DNA of 62,347 nt from NCBI GenBank assembly GCA_009391835.1, contig QWJF01000008.1, positions 1 through 62,347 of the forward strand, read 5' to 3'. This DNA comes from Chloroflexota bacterium. Lineage in GTDB: Bacteria; Chloroflexota; Anaerolineae; Anaerolineales; UBA11579. A program made the translations under genes and the position numbers. The notes under the pieces are model-generated. The model ran no database searches, was not told the origin of the DNA, and was given only the letters and a program-made list of their open reading frames with translations. Of this stretch, positions 15,869-25,016 are shown one piece after another. Numbering within the stretch: position 1 is the first letter of the stretch; the number at the start of each line of letters is the position of its first letter.

Positions 15869-16645
15869 ATGCCACGTGAAGCGCGCAGCTTGCGGGTGCA
15901 GGCGATTGTATTGAAGCACAGTGATTTCGGGGAAGCCGACCGGCTGCTTACCGTGTATACACGCGAGTTGGGGAAACTGCGGGCGATTGCCAAGGGGGCG
16001 CGCAAGCCGCGTTCGCGCAAGGGCGGCCACGTTGAGCCGTTTTCGGACGTGAGCCTGCAACTGGCCAAGGGGAGCAGCCTTTACATTGTGAGCCAGGCAG
16101 AGGTCAAGGAGACGCATTCCATCCTGAGCGAGAACCTGGTTGCGCTGAGTTATGCCTCCTACGTGGTTGAATTGTTGGATAAGTTCACTTATGACGAGGA
16201 TGTGAACCCGGGGCTTTTCCGGCTGCTGCGCGACACGCTGGGGCGGTTGGCGAGCGATGCGGACGCGCAAATGGTGGTGCGCTACTACGAGCTGCGCTTG
16301 CTGGACTTGCTGGGCTTCCGGCCCGAACTGCAGCAGTGCCTGATCTGCGAAAAGAGGATTCAACCCGAGGATCAATATTTTTCCATCCAGAAGGGCGGCG
16401 TGCTTTGCCCGGAATGCGGCCGCCACGAGCCCGGGGCGGATCCGATCAGCATGCAGGCGCTGAAATATCTGCGCCATTTTCAGCGAAGCGCTTACGATGA
16501 GGCTGCCAGGGCGAGCTTGCCGGAATCCGTGAAAGTCGAGCTGGAAACGCTTATGGACCATTACCTGACTTATCTATTGGAGCGCTCTCTAAACAGCCCG
16601 CGTTTCCTGCGGCAGGTGCGGCGGGATGCGCAACAAGCCGATTGA
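15869..16645 (+). CDS. recO: DNA repair protein RecO
   Basis: RecO helps load RecA on gapped DNA. The 258-residue product has the N-terminal OB fold (about 5-85, with VLKHSDFGEADRLLTVYT), the central helical domain, and a C4 zinc motif CLIC...CPEC (near 155-180). The ATG at 15869 lies six bases after a TAAAAT box with no Shine-Dalgarno, suggesting leaderless translation. Two REP-like repeats bracket the gene. Confidence 0.93.
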   Translation: MPREARSLRVQAIVLKHSDFGEADRLLTVYTRELGKLRAIAKGARKPRSRKGGHVEPFSDVSLQLAKGSSLYIVSQAEVKETHSILSENLVALSYASYVVELLDKFTYDEDVNPGLFRLLRDTLGRLASDADAQMVVRYYELRLLDLLGFRPELQQCLICEKRIQPEDQYFSIQKGGVLCPECGRHEPGADPISMQALKYLRHFQRSAYDEAARASLPESVKVELETLMDHYLTYLLERSLNSPRFLRQVRRDAQQAD

Positions 16646-16657
16646 TGGCTGCTGTGC

Positions 16658-16696
16658 GGGAGATTGCTTCGGTCGTTACGCTTCCTCGCAATGACG
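16658..16696 (+). repeat. REP-like dispersed repeat, copy 2
   Basis: It begins GGGAGATTGCTTCG and ends CCTCGCAATGACG, matching the termini of copy 1 at 15796 with a different middle. It lies just after the recO stop. Confidence 0.7.
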
Positions 16697-16726
16697 CAAG
16701 GACAGAGCTTGAAAGATTCTGATTGA

Positions 16727-16753
16727 ACGGGGAGGGTCTGAGACCCTCCCCGT
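16727..16753 (+). terminator. Hairpin after recO
   Basis: A 12-bp GC-rich stem (ACGGGGAGGGTC with its complement) closes a TGA loop. The U-tract is poor, so termination may be partial. Confidence 0.55.
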
Positions 16754-16871
16754 CGGTTTGTCAAAGCCAAACCTTAGGGAGAACTTTGCACGCTCTCCAG
16801 TTGCTGTATCCTTAGGGTTGAGGTTTTGGGGCACAACGTCTATTTACTTAGCAAAGTTTTTGGAGGAATGA

Positions 16872-17276
16872 ATGGAACTCAATCAAGTGCGGTTGCTTGT
16901 GGATCATTTTGACGAGTGCAAAGCCTTTTACCGGGATTTGCTGGGGCTGGAGATGACAGTGGATACCGAAGAAAACGTCTATGCCCAGTTCATTGCCGAG
17001 GGAGTGGCGCTGGGGCTCTACCGGCGGGATTTGATGGCCAACGTGGTGGGGAGAAACAAAGCGTCCGACGAACGGGGTGGCAAGGATACGGCCTTACTGG
17101 TGTTTGCAGTTGAAGACGTAGATGCGGCGTTCACGGCGCTAACAGCCAAAGGGGCCGATTTTGTGAGCGAGCCGCATGACCAGGAAGCCTGGTTTATGCG
17201 CGTGGCACATCTGCGGGATCCAGATGGCAATTTGATTGAGATTTATACGAGTACTTACACAGGCGAAGAAAGTTAG
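16872..17276 (+). CDS. VOC (glyoxalase/dioxygenase-fold) protein
   Basis: This 134-residue protein runs from MELNQVRLLVDHFDECKAFYRDLLG to HLRDPDGNLIEIYTSTY, with the typical paired VOC modules and the C-terminal metal-site Glu. GGAGG ahead of the ATG is a good ribosome site. Its sequence differs clearly from the VOC gene at 15230. It is probably monocistronic; the substrate is unknown. Confidence 0.87.
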   Translation: MELNQVRLLVDHFDECKAFYRDLLGLEMTVDTEENVYAQFIAEGVALGLYRRDLMANVVGRNKASDERGGKDTALLVFAVEDVDAAFTALTAKGADFVSEPHDQEAWFMRVAHLRDPDGNLIEIYTSTYTGEES

Positions 17277-17319
17277 CTTAGTTTAGACCCGGTATCAGCA
17301 GGGCGCTACCAATTTTCAA

Positions 17320-20300
17320 TTAAAAGCCTTCCATTTTTGAGAAATCGGCGACGCCAGTTGCGAGGGCGGTGATGCGCTGGAGGAGGGCGAGACGATTGTG
17401 CTTTAGCTTTTCGTCCTCGCCCATGACCAGCACCTCTTCAAAGAAGGCAGAAATGGCTGGGATCATGGGCATAAAGGCCTTGAGAAAATCGTCCACAGAG
17501 CCGGGCTCTCGCTGGGTGGCTTCGGCCTTTTGCAGAGCGGCGTAGAGCGCCTTTTCAGCCCTTTCGACCAAGAGCTTTTCATCCAGCTTGTAACTTTCCT
17601 TTAAATCTCGGGTGATGCGCACGCAGCGAGCGTAGGCATCCAGTATCTCGGGCCAGGCTTTGTGGCCCACGTGTTTGGAGAGGGCGGCTACCGCATGCGC
17701 GGCGCTCGCCGGGTTTTGGCCTTGCGCGGCGAGAATGGCATTGACCACATCGTGGCGTGCGCCCTTTTCCAAAAGTAAGGCACGCATACGCTCCACAATG
17801 AAATTCAAGCATTGAGCCTGCACTTCGACGCTGACCTTTACGGGTTGCAGCTTGGCGGCCCTGGCAATGCCCTGCGCCAAATCGAATTCCTGATCGGCGG
17901 CTATCAGGCTCTGCACCAGGCCGATGGCAGCGCGGCGCTGGGCGAAGGGATCTTTGGCACCGGTGGGGGCCAGGCCTACGGCAAAGAGGCCGGCGAGGGT
18001 ATCCAGGCGGTCGGCAAGGCCGAGGGCAAGACTAGGTTTGGATGCAGGAACGGCGTCGCCAGCGTAGCGCGGGAGATAGTGTTCGCGGATGGCATCTGCC
18101 ACAGGTTGGGGCTCGCCCGAATCCAGGGCGTAGTGGCCGCCCATGACGCCCTGCAGCGAGGTCATCTCCACCACCATTTTTGTGGCTAGATCAGCCTTGG
18201 CCAAGTGGGCGGCACGCTGGGCGGTTTGCAAGTCGGATTTGTTGAGGCCGAGAACACCGGCGATGGGGTCGACCAATTTAACGATGCGCTGGGTCTTATC
18301 CCACATCGAACCGAGGTCTTTTTGGAAGGTAAGCTGTTTGAGCTGTTCGACGTAACTCTCCAGCGGCTGTTCACGATCACGTTTGACAAAATAGGCGGCG
18401 TCGGCAAAGCGGGCGCGGATCACGTCGGCGTTGCCATTGGTAACCGTTTTGAGGTCGAAATCGCCATTGCCGACGGCGATAAAGGCGTTGAGCAGTTTGC
18501 CGTCCTTCTCAATGGGGAAATAGCGCTGGTGCCTTTTCATCACGGCGACCAGCACTTCACGGGGCAATTCAAGGAACTCAGCCTCAAATTCGCCGAGCAT
18601 GGCATTGGGGGCTTCGACCAGATGGACCACTTCGGCCAATAGATCATTATCTTCGGGGATCACGCCGCCCGCTTTTTTGGCGAGGGTTTCGACCTGCTGC
18701 AGAATGGCGGCGCGGCGCTCGGCGACGTCCAAAATAATGCCCTGCTTCTCCATCTGGGTAAAGTAATCTGCGGGGGATTTGACTTCGGTTTGATCCTGGT
18801 CGCTGAGACGCAGGCCGTGAGTCTTGTTCGAAGAAGATAACCGAACCAGGGGATTTTTCGATTCGGTTAAGTCGAAGGGGACCGTATGCTCCCCAAACAT
18901 TGCAAAAACCCACCTAATTGGTCGGGAAAAGGTCAAATTGCTGTTCCACCGCATAGTTTTTTCAAACTTCAAGCTTCGAATCCATGTGGGCAAAATATAG
19001 GCAAGGGTTGAAATCGTCTCTATCTCCTGAGTTGTCTTTGGAGATACTGCGTACTCACCACCGTCGATTTCCTTGAACATTACCCTTTCTAGTGGCAAGT
19101 TCTGCTTCTCTGCCCACCCTATCAAAGCTTTTGTAGGATTACCATCTTGATCGAAACAGGCTTTCCTTGGTGGTCCTTTTTCTCCTCCGATTATTGCCAA
19201 CAAACTTGGTTCAAGTCCTTCGACAAATACGCTAAGGCGGCGAGGAGTAGCAAAGACTTTATATGCTTTGTATTCAAGTTGTCTAACGTCGAAAACATTC
19301 GATTTAAAGGTATTTTCTAGAAACCATATGGCATCTCGAATATCATTTGGAGGCAATTCTTCGGTCCCAATTTCAAGCAAAAAGTCAGCGGGTTCCGTTG
19401 GTCCGCTAATTTTTGAACCGTTCTTTTTTGCCTCAGTCTTTTTATCCGCTGACCCATTTTCCCAGGAGGCATCTCCCCAAGGATTCTCCTGACGCTGGCG
19501 ATCCTCCACATAGGCCTCGGCAATTTTGCTAGAGAGACGGCGCATGCGGCGGAAATAGGCCTGCCGTTCGGTGACGCCGACAGCGCCGCGGGTATCCAAG
19601 ATATTGAAGGTGTGTGAACACTTGAGGAGGTAATCATGGGCGGGCAGAATCAGGCCCGCGTCGAGGGCCGTGCCGGCTTCCTGCTCATAGAGATCGTACA
19701 TCTGGCGCAAGCGATTCACATCGGCCAATTCAAAATAGTACTGACTGTGCTCTCGCTCCCCCTGAACGTTCAGATCGCCCCAGGTGCGCTGGGGGCTCCA
19801 TTGCACATCGCCGACATTTTGGACGCCCTGGAGCGCCATCGCGATACGGTCGAGGCCATAGGTGATCTCCACGGAAACGGGATCAAGGAGTTGAGCACCG
19901 GCCTGCTGGAAGTAAGTGAATTGGGTGATCTCCAGGCCATCCAACCAGACCTCCCAGCCGAGGCCCCAGGCGCCCAGTGCGGGCGAAGCCCAGTTGTCTT
20001 CCACGAAGCGGATATCGTGTTTGTGGATGTCGATGCCAATGGCGGCCAACGAGCGGAGGTAGGCCTCCTGCGGATCGCCGGGATCGGGCTTGAGGATCAC
20101 CTGGAATTGGTAATGCTGCTGCAGGCGATTTGGATTTTCGCCGTAGCGCCCATCGTCGGGGCGCACGGAGGGCTCCACATAGGCCACATTCCAGGGCTCA
20201 GGGCCAAGGACGCGTAAAAAGGTGGCCGGATTCATAGTGCCGGCGCCGACCTGGCTGTAGTAGGGCTGCCACAAGGTGCAACCCCATTCCACCCAGTAGC

Positions 20301-20349
20301 TTTGAAGCGCAATAATGATGGATTGAAAATCGGTGTTGGGATGGGTCAA
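17320..20349 (-). CDS. glyS: Glycyl-tRNA synthetase, single-chain alpha-beta fusion
   Basis: It charges tRNA-Gly. The 1009-residue product joins the alpha catalytic subunit (about 1-305: [50 protein letters not shown]) to the beta subunit ([13 protein letters not shown] onward, HD-like core and anticodon domain). Such fusions are known in Chlamydiae and some other phyla. The start is a TTG at 20349 with GAGGAG five bases upstream; upstream frame extensions fall in the promoter. From about 18810 to 19470, covering the linker and the beta N-terminus, the DNA is clearly more AT-rich than both flanks. Confidence 0.94.
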   Translation of the reverse strand: MTHPNTDFQSIIIALQSYWVEWGCTLWQPYYSQVGAGTMNPATFLRVLGPEPWNVAYVEPSVRPDDGRYGENPNRLQQHYQFQVILKPDPGDPQEAYLRSLAAIGIDIHKHDIRFVEDNWASPALGAWGLGWEVWLDGLEITQFTYFQQAGAQLLDPVSVEITYGLDRIAMALQGVQNVGDVQWSPQRTWGDLNVQGEREHSQYYFELADVNRLRQMYDLYEQEAGTALDAGLILPAHDYLLKCSHTFNILDTRGAVGVTERQAYFRRMRRLSSKIAEAYVEDRQRQENPWGDASWENGSADKKTEAKKNGSKISGPTEPADFLLEIGTEELPPNDIRDAIWFLENTFKSNVFDVRQLEYKAYKVFATPRRLSVFVEGLEPSLLAIIGGEKGPPRKACFDQDGNPTKALIGWAEKQNLPLERVMFKEIDGGEYAVSPKTTQEIETISTLAYILPTWIRSLKFEKTMRWNSNLTFSRPIRWVFAMFGEHTVPFDLTESKNPLVRLSSSNKTHGLRLSDQDQTEVKSPADYFTQMEKQGIILDVAERRAAILQQVETLAKKAGGVIPEDNDLLAEVVHLVEAPNAMLGEFEAEFLELPREVLVAVMKRHQRYFPIEKDGKLLNAFIAVGNGDFDLKTVTNGNADVIRARFADAAYFVKRDREQPLESYVEQLKQLTFQKDLGSMWDKTQRIVKLVDPIAGVLGLNKSDLQTAQRAAHLAKADLATKMVVEMTSLQGVMGGHYALDSGEPQPVADAIREHYLPRYAGDAVPASKPSLALGLADRLDTLAGLFAVGLAPTGAKDPFAQRRAAIGLVQSLIAADQEFDLAQGIARAAKLQPVKVSVEVQAQCLNFIVERMRALLLEKGARHDVVNAILAAQGQNPASAAHAVAALSKHVGHKAWPEILDAYARCVRITRDLKESYKLDEKLLVERAEKALYAALQKAEATQREPGSVDDFLKAFMPMIPAISAFFEEVLVMGEDEKLKHNRLALLQRITALATGVADFSKMEGF
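18810..19470 (-). other. AT-rich mosaic segment inside glyS
   Basis: Lines in this stretch fall to roughly 35-45 percent GC by eye, while the gene on both sides is near 60 percent. The frame is unbroken. The segment begins at the alpha-beta linker and covers the beta N-terminal part, as expected for allelic replacement by recombination. Confidence 0.55.
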
Positions 20350-20374
20350 GGCGTCTCCTCGGAATTGAGCCCCT

Positions 20375-20406
20375 ATTATATACGTGGGCTTGCCGAGCAC
20401 TATAAT
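20375..20406. promoter_or_regulatory. Divergent promoters of glyS and the glycosyltransferase
   Basis: The plus-strand TATAAT at 20401-20406 ends six bases before the glycosyltransferase ATG. The minus-strand TATAAT at 20380-20375 precedes the glyS ribosome site GAGGAG and TTG start. No good -35 was seen for either. Confidence 0.5.
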
Positions 20407-20412
20407 GCGGAG

Positions 20413-21471
20413 ATGGCAAGCATGCGGATTTTGTATGATGGTTGGCCGCTCATTTATCATCCCGATGGGGCGGCGGCCATCCAGCTCAGCACCCTACTTT
20501 CGTTAACGCCAGAGGGGATTGAGCCGGTGCTGGCCCTGCCCGTGGAAAGCAGCCCGGAGGGATTTCTCCAGGGAGTGGAATTGGCGCACGCGGCCAGCGA
20601 GGACCTGAACCACTGGCAGCAGCGCATGCTGCCCGAGCTGGCACAAGCCCAAGGGGCGGGCGCGATCCACAGCGCGCTGGCCGCGGCTTCGCTGTTCGGG
20701 CGCGTGCCAACTGTGATCAGCCCAAGCGGCTACGGGGACCTGGAACCAGCGCTGTCAGGGCTGCGCGCCCGCCTCGGGCAGGCGCAGGGGCGGGGTGGCT
20801 TGGCGACTGCCACGGTGCTTTACCCCTCAGATTTGGAGGCTCCCAAGTTTCCGGGCCAGTTGCGGGCCATTGCTCCGGTTGCCAATCCGGCGTTCACCGC
20901 CGGGGCCCAACCTGCGCCAGCCGAACTCGAACTGCCGGACAGCTACCTGCTCTATCACGGCCCAAGCCACCCGGGAACACTGATGCAACTCCTGGAGAGC
21001 TGGACCTGGGCGGCGGCTTCGATCGGCGATCTTTATCCGCTGGTGATGTTGGGGTTGAGCGAGGCGGCAAAACGTTTTGTCGAGGAGCGGATTCCCGAAT
21101 TCCACCTGGAAAACTTTGTGCACCTTTTGCCGCGTGTGCATCCCGCGCACATAGCGGCCATCTACCAGAACAGCAGCGCGTTGACGCACCCAGCGCCGCT
21201 CTCCTTCTGGGGCAGCGCCCTACGGCACGGCCTGGCCAGCGACCTACCCGTGGTGGCATTTGCCGATGCGCAAATTGAGCGCTTGGTGGGACCGGCGGCC
21301 TATCTTGTGGACAAAGGGGATTTGCGAGCGCTGGGGGCGGCGATGATCACTGTGGTGGTGGATGATAAGGTGCGCGCGGATTTAATCAGCGCAGCACACA
21401 AACGCCACACCCAATGGGATGCGGCGCAATTCAAATCTGATTTATGGGAAATCTATTCGGGGCTTGCTTAG
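20413..21471 (+). CDS. GT4-like glycosyltransferase (probable)
   Basis: The 352-residue protein opens [25 protein letters not shown] and has a two-lobe layout with a C-terminal segment ([45 protein letters not shown]) like the nucleotide-sugar-binding half of GT4 enzymes. The ATG at 20413 follows a TATAAT by six bases, so it is preferred to the longer frame from 20302. The donor and acceptor are unknown. Its stop overlaps the convergent LysM gene by four bases. Confidence 0.65.
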   Translation: MASMRILYDGWPLIYHPDGAAAIQLSTLLSLTPEGIEPVLALPVESSPEGFLQGVELAHAASEDLNHWQQRMLPELAQAQGAGAIHSALAAASLFGRVPTVISPSGYGDLEPALSGLRARLGQAQGRGGLATATVLYPSDLEAPKFPGQLRAIAPVANPAFTAGAQPAPAELELPDSYLLYHGPSHPGTLMQLLESWTWAAASIGDLYPLVMLGLSEAAKRFVEERIPEFHLENFVHLLPRVHPAHIAAIYQNSSALTHPAPLSFWGSALRHGLASDLPVVAFADAQIERLVGPAAYLVDKGDLRALGAAMITVVVDDKVRADLISAAHKRHTQWDAAQFKSDLWEIYSGLA

Positions 21472-22271
21472 CTGCGCCGGGCAATCTGCCAAGTGTAGGC
21501 TCCCAGGCCCAGGCCACTAAGCAGTAGCACAATACCCAACAGGCCAAGCAAGGGCGAACGGCCGCCCTCCTGGGGGGAGAGCTGGTTGGATTGCGCACCT
21601 GAGCTCAGTTGGGCGCCAAAGTTCAAGGTGGTTTCGTCGCCAGCGGCCAGCTGCAAAGGAGCGCTTTGGGCTGTGGTGGGATTGTAGCCTTCGGGCGCGG
21701 CCACGCTGACCGTATATTCTCCAAGCGGCAGGTCATTAAAGCAGGTGGTGATGGGCTCTCCATCCACATCCAGAATATTAAAGGAGGTGCCCGTTTGGGA
21801 TGCCAGACCGCTGCGCTCGCTCACGCTGACTGCACCTGAATCAATGCCAAATTCGGTTTCCTGGCGCAGTGCATCGCCATTGACATCGTTGAAGAGCAGC
21901 ACACAGATTGTGCCGGTGCCGGGCGCTTCGGGGGTTCCCTCGGGGGTGACCTCTGTTTGCGGCGTGGGGGTCGGTGTGGGCTCTTGCTCGGTCGCCAAAC
22001 CCAACAGGATCGTCTGGCCTTCCAACAATATTTCGTCTGAGGCCCAGTTGTTCAAGATACGCAATTGATTGATATCTATTTGAAACTTGGCTGCAATCAA
22101 AAACGGGGAATCATTGAGCTGGACAACGTAGAGTATGCGGCCATCGGCTCCAGCGGTGGGGGTGGGCAGCGGGGTTGATTGCAATTGGGGCGCGGCCGAA
22201 ACAGGCAAGCGAACTGCCCAGAGCAAAATAAATACGATGAGGGCGGCGGCCCATGTGAGCTTTTTTGTCAT
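21468..22271 (-). CDS. Secreted LysM protein with SdrD-B-like domain and C-terminal membrane anchor
   Basis: The 267-residue product has a signal peptide (1-27), a LysM-like domain (about 46-92: YVVQLNDSPFLIAAKFQID ending ILLEGQTILLG), a TPTPTP linker, a cysteine-containing beta domain like SdrD-B (about 118-225: CVLLFNDVNGDALRQ), and a C-terminal helix followed by ARRS. LysM binds N-acetylglucosamine polymers, so a cell-wall or glycan-binding surface role is inferred. Confidence 0.75.
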   Translation of the reverse strand: MTKKLTWAAALIVFILLWAVRLPVSAAPQLQSTPLPTPTAGADGRILYVVQLNDSPFLIAAKFQIDINQLRILNNWASDEILLEGQTILLGLATEQEPTPTPTPQTEVTPEGTPEAPGTGTICVLLFNDVNGDALRQETEFGIDSGAVSVSERSGLASQTGTSFNILDVDGEPITTCFNDLPLGEYTVSVAAPEGYNPTTAQSAPLQLAAGDETTLNFGAQLSSGAQSNQLSPQEGGRSPLLGLLGIVLLLSGLGLGAYTWQIARRS

Positions 22272-22291
22272 CCAGAATTAGCCTAAACGGT

Positions 22292-22337
22292 ATTATATCA
22301 GGCAGGCACTATAATGATATTTTCCTAATTTTGGAGG
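22292..22337. promoter_or_regulatory. Divergent promoters of the LysM and MscS genes
   Basis: The plus-strand TATAAT at 22310-22315 precedes GGAGG at 22333-22337 for mscS. The minus-strand TATAAT at 22297-22292 lies 20 nt before the LysM gene ATG. Confidence 0.5.
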
Positions 22338-22344
22338 CATTTCT

Positions 22345-23448
22345 ATGAGTTTTCCGGGATTAAGCCAGGCGGAGTGGCAAGAGGTTGGTATTTCGGCTCT
22401 GGTTGTTTTGGGGGCCGTCGTGATCGGGCGCATCCTGATCAAAGCCATTCTGCTCCCAATCCTGGGCCGGTTGTTTGGACGTTCCCGAAGCTCTCTGGAC
22501 GACAATCTGCTCGAGGCAGCCAGCGCACCGGCCTATTGGCTGCTCATCCTGGCGGCATTCAAAGCTGCGATCAATCGGCTTGATTTCCTGGATCTCTCCA
22601 TGCTGCTATCGGCAGAAAACACCGCATTCGCGCTCTACGTGCTAATTTTCTTCGTCCTGGCCTGGCGCATAATCACCGCACTAACCACCTGGTATACCCA
22701 GGAATTCGCCCAGCGAACGGACACCGAATTGGGCCAACAGCTTATGCCATTCATCAGCCGGGTAGCGCTGATTCTTCTCACTGTGATTGCGGGGATTATC
22801 CTGCTCGGGCACTTCAATATTGAGGTCAGCGGCTTAGTGGCCACGCTGGGGATTGGTTCGTTGGCCATCGCGCTGGCGGCCCAGGCCGCGCTAGCCGACA
22901 CGATCAGCGGCTTCATCATCATGATTGACCGCCCATTTCGCATCGGCGACCGCATTGAACTCCTGGAGCTGAATACCTGGGGGGACGTCATGGACATCGG
23001 CCTGCGCAGCACGCGTATTCGCACTCGAGATAACCGCATGGCGATTGTGCCTAATTCGGTGATTGGGAAGAGCCTGGTAGTGAACCACTCTTTTCCGGAC
23101 AACACGTACCGCCTTGAAATCGAGGTGGGCGTGGCCTATGGTACAGACATTGAGAAGGCGCGCGCCGTATTAGTTGATGCGGTTTCACAAGTGGATGGCG
23201 TTCTAAAGGACCAACCGGTTGAGGCGCTGTTTCTCGAATTCGGCTCTTCGGCGCTCATCTTCCGAGTGCGCTGGTGGCTGGATAGCTACGTTGAAACACG
23301 GCGGATGTTCGACTGGTTAAATACCGCCATATACAAAGCGCTCAATGAGGCTGGCATTGTGATCCCCTTCCCGCAGCAAGACGTGCATCACAAGATAGAT
23401 AGCACTCAGCAAATGAACTTTGCCAAACTGATCAATCAAAGAAAATGA
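22345..23448 (+). CDS. MscS-family mechanosensitive channel
   Basis: The 367-residue protein has four or five N-terminal helices, the pore-lining TM3 rich in Gly and Ala (VATLGIGSLAIALAAQAALA, about 170-190), then FIIMIDRPFRIGDRIEL opening the cytoplasmic beta domain and an alpha-beta C-terminal domain. It opens under membrane tension to release osmolytes. GGAGG lies seven bases ahead of the ATG. It overlaps the next gene by ATGA. Confidence 0.93.
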   Translation: MSFPGLSQAEWQEVGISALVVLGAVVIGRILIKAILLPILGRLFGRSRSSLDDNLLEAASAPAYWLLILAAFKAAINRLDFLDLSMLLSAENTAFALYVLIFFVLAWRIITALTTWYTQEFAQRTDTELGQQLMPFISRVALILLTVIAGIILLGHFNIEVSGLVATLGIGSLAIALAAQAALADTISGFIIMIDRPFRIGDRIELLELNTWGDVMDIGLRSTRIRTRDNRMAIVPNSVIGKSLVVNHSFPDNTYRLEIEVGVAYGTDIEKARAVLVDAVSQVDGVLKDQPVEALFLEFGSSALIFRVRWWLDSYVETRRMFDWLNTAIYKALNEAGIVIPFPQQDVHHKIDSTQQMNFAKLINQRK

Positions 23449-24419
23449 GCGCCCAGGCCATCGTCATGAAGCCCAAACCCCGCGCAAATCTACGCGCATT
23501 CGATATGCGACGCGACCTTTTGGCTGTTGCGGATTTGGTGGAGCTTTGTTTCCAGGATTCACTGGATGCGGATGGGCGACTGTATATCAAACAAATGCGC
23601 CAAAGCGCGCGTTACGGCCGCGGCTTGAATTTATCGGCTGGGGCCACGGGCAGCGCCGACCTACCTTCAGGGGGCTACGTTTGGATTGAAGAGGGCAATA
23701 TTATCGGCAACCTGAGCCTTATCCCCGTGCGCAGCGATGGTATACGCCGCTACTTGATCGCCAATGTGGCCGTGCACCCGGATTATCGTCGCCGCGGCAT
23801 CGCGCGCACATTAACCGAGGCGGCCCTCGAAGAAGCTGGGCGGCGAAAGGCGGATCAAACCTGGTTACAAGTGGATGCACACAATGAGGCCGCCAAAACG
23901 CTATATGCAGGCATGGGCTTCATGGTGCGCGCCGAACGGACCACCTGGGAATCGAAACCACAGCCCGAAAAGGTGGGGGCTATTCAAAACGGGATAGAGG
24001 TGCGTACCCAGCGCGGGGCCGACTGGTCCCAGCAAAACGCCTGGCTACAAGACATCTATCCAGAGGCGGTGCGTTGGAATCTCCCCCTTGACCTTAAACT
24101 TTTTGAACCGGGCTGGCTTGGCTCTTTGCAACGTTTCCTGGGTGAACGCAATATCGAACAATGGAGCGCGGTTCAGGACGACGAACTGCTTGGGGTGCTG
24201 ATGTGGCAATCTTCTTCGTTGCACGCTGACCGTTTATGGATTGCGGCTCGAGAAGACAGCGAAAGCCTTGCATTGCCTGCGTTGCTCCACCACACCCATC
24301 TTAACTTGCGCTTAAAGCGGCCAATTGCATTGAATTACCCAGCTCATCGAAGTGTTCCAGCGTTTAAAGAAGCGGGTTTTGATATCGCCCGCGATTTGAT
24401 CTGGATGCAGCTGGCTTAA
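23445..24419 (+). CDS. GNAT-family N-acetyltransferase
   Basis: This 324-residue protein has a GNAT core in its N-terminal half: VAVHPDYRRRGIARTLTEAAL (about 108-128) is the acetyl-CoA-binding motif A and NEAAKTLYAGMGF is motif B. The C-terminal half may be a second, degenerate GNAT-like lobe. The substrate is unknown. It is coupled to mscS by ATGA. Confidence 0.85.
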   Translation: MSAQAIVMKPKPRANLRAFDMRRDLLAVADLVELCFQDSLDADGRLYIKQMRQSARYGRGLNLSAGATGSADLPSGGYVWIEEGNIIGNLSLIPVRSDGIRRYLIANVAVHPDYRRRGIARTLTEAALEEAGRRKADQTWLQVDAHNEAAKTLYAGMGFMVRAERTTWESKPQPEKVGAIQNGIEVRTQRGADWSQQNAWLQDIYPEAVRWNLPLDLKLFEPGWLGSLQRFLGERNIEQWSAVQDDELLGVLMWQSSSLHADRLWIAAREDSESLALPALLHHTHLNLRLKRPIALNYPAHRSVPAFKEAGFDIARDLIWMQLA

Positions 24420-24475
24420 CACACACGATGTAATAGTGGGGCTTCTCGAAACGTCTATCTGATTATGGAGCAAAC

Positions 24476-24883
24476 ATGACAATTAACGATAGTAACGAAC
24501 TACGGAGCATGCTTAGCGAGGCCAAGGTTATCGCGGTGGTGGGCCATTCTGACAAACCCCATCGGACTAGCTATAGCATTGCGGATTACCTGCGCCGAGC
24601 TGGTTACAAGGTGTATCCTGTGAATCCCACTGTGGATGAAATCAACGGGGAGAAATCCTATGCCAGCCTGGCTGACATTCCCGAACCCATTGACATTGTG
24701 GACGTCTTTCGGCGAGCCGAGCATCTCGAAGCTGTCGTGGAGGAAGCGGCCAAAGTGAACGCCAAAGCGGTTTGGGGGCAATTGGGCGTCGCCAGCCAAG
24801 AAGCGGAAGATAAAGCCGCTGAAGCTGGCTTGGATTTGGTAATGAATCGTTGTATCAAAGTGGATCACGCGAACCTGCTCTGA
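24476..24883 (+). CDS. CoA-binding protein (YccU-like)
   Basis: The 135-residue protein is one Rossmann-like CoA-binding domain: VIAVVGHSDKPHRTSYSIADYL at the N-terminus, YPVNPTVDEINGEKSY, and MNRCIKVDHANL at the C-terminus. Proteins of this family bind CoA, but their cellular role is not established. GGAG precedes the ATG, and a terminator follows at 24906. Confidence 0.88.
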   Translation: MTINDSNELRSMLSEAKVIAVVGHSDKPHRTSYSIADYLRRAGYKVYPVNPTVDEINGEKSYASLADIPEPIDIVDVFRRAEHLEAVVEEAAKVNAKAVWGQLGVASQEAEDKAAEAGLDLVMNRCIKVDHANLL

Positions 24884-24905
24884 AAATTCTTGATAACAAA
24901 CATAG

Positions 24906-24928
24906 AGCCCGCCATTGCGGGCTTTTTT
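24906..24928 (+). terminator. Rho-independent terminator
   Basis: AGCCCGC and GCGGGCT flank a CATT loop, followed by T6. Confidence 0.9.
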
Positions 24929-24971
24929 GTTTTAAGACAAAGGGCCTTGATTAAGGGGGCAAGCGTCAGGT

Positions 24972-25003
24972 GTTGTACTTGACGATACAGGTGATAATAC
25001 AAC
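24972..25003 (+). promoter_or_regulatory. Dyad upstream of the CoA-transferase gene
   Basis: GTTGTA and TACAAC arms surround a TTGACG (24979-24984) that could be a -35. No -10 lies at standard spacing, so the promoter is not settled. GAGGAG at 25007-25012 is the ribosome site. Confidence 0.3.
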
Positions 25004-25016
25004 TCTGAGGAGTCTT

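Noticed and set aside
15827-16561. 244-residue open frame opposite recO
   Set aside because: It is the antisense shadow of RecO, whose motifs are clear.
19636-20217. 193-residue open frame opposite glyS
   Set aside because: It is a shadow of the well-supported synthetase; its composition mirrors the opposite strand and no domain is visible.
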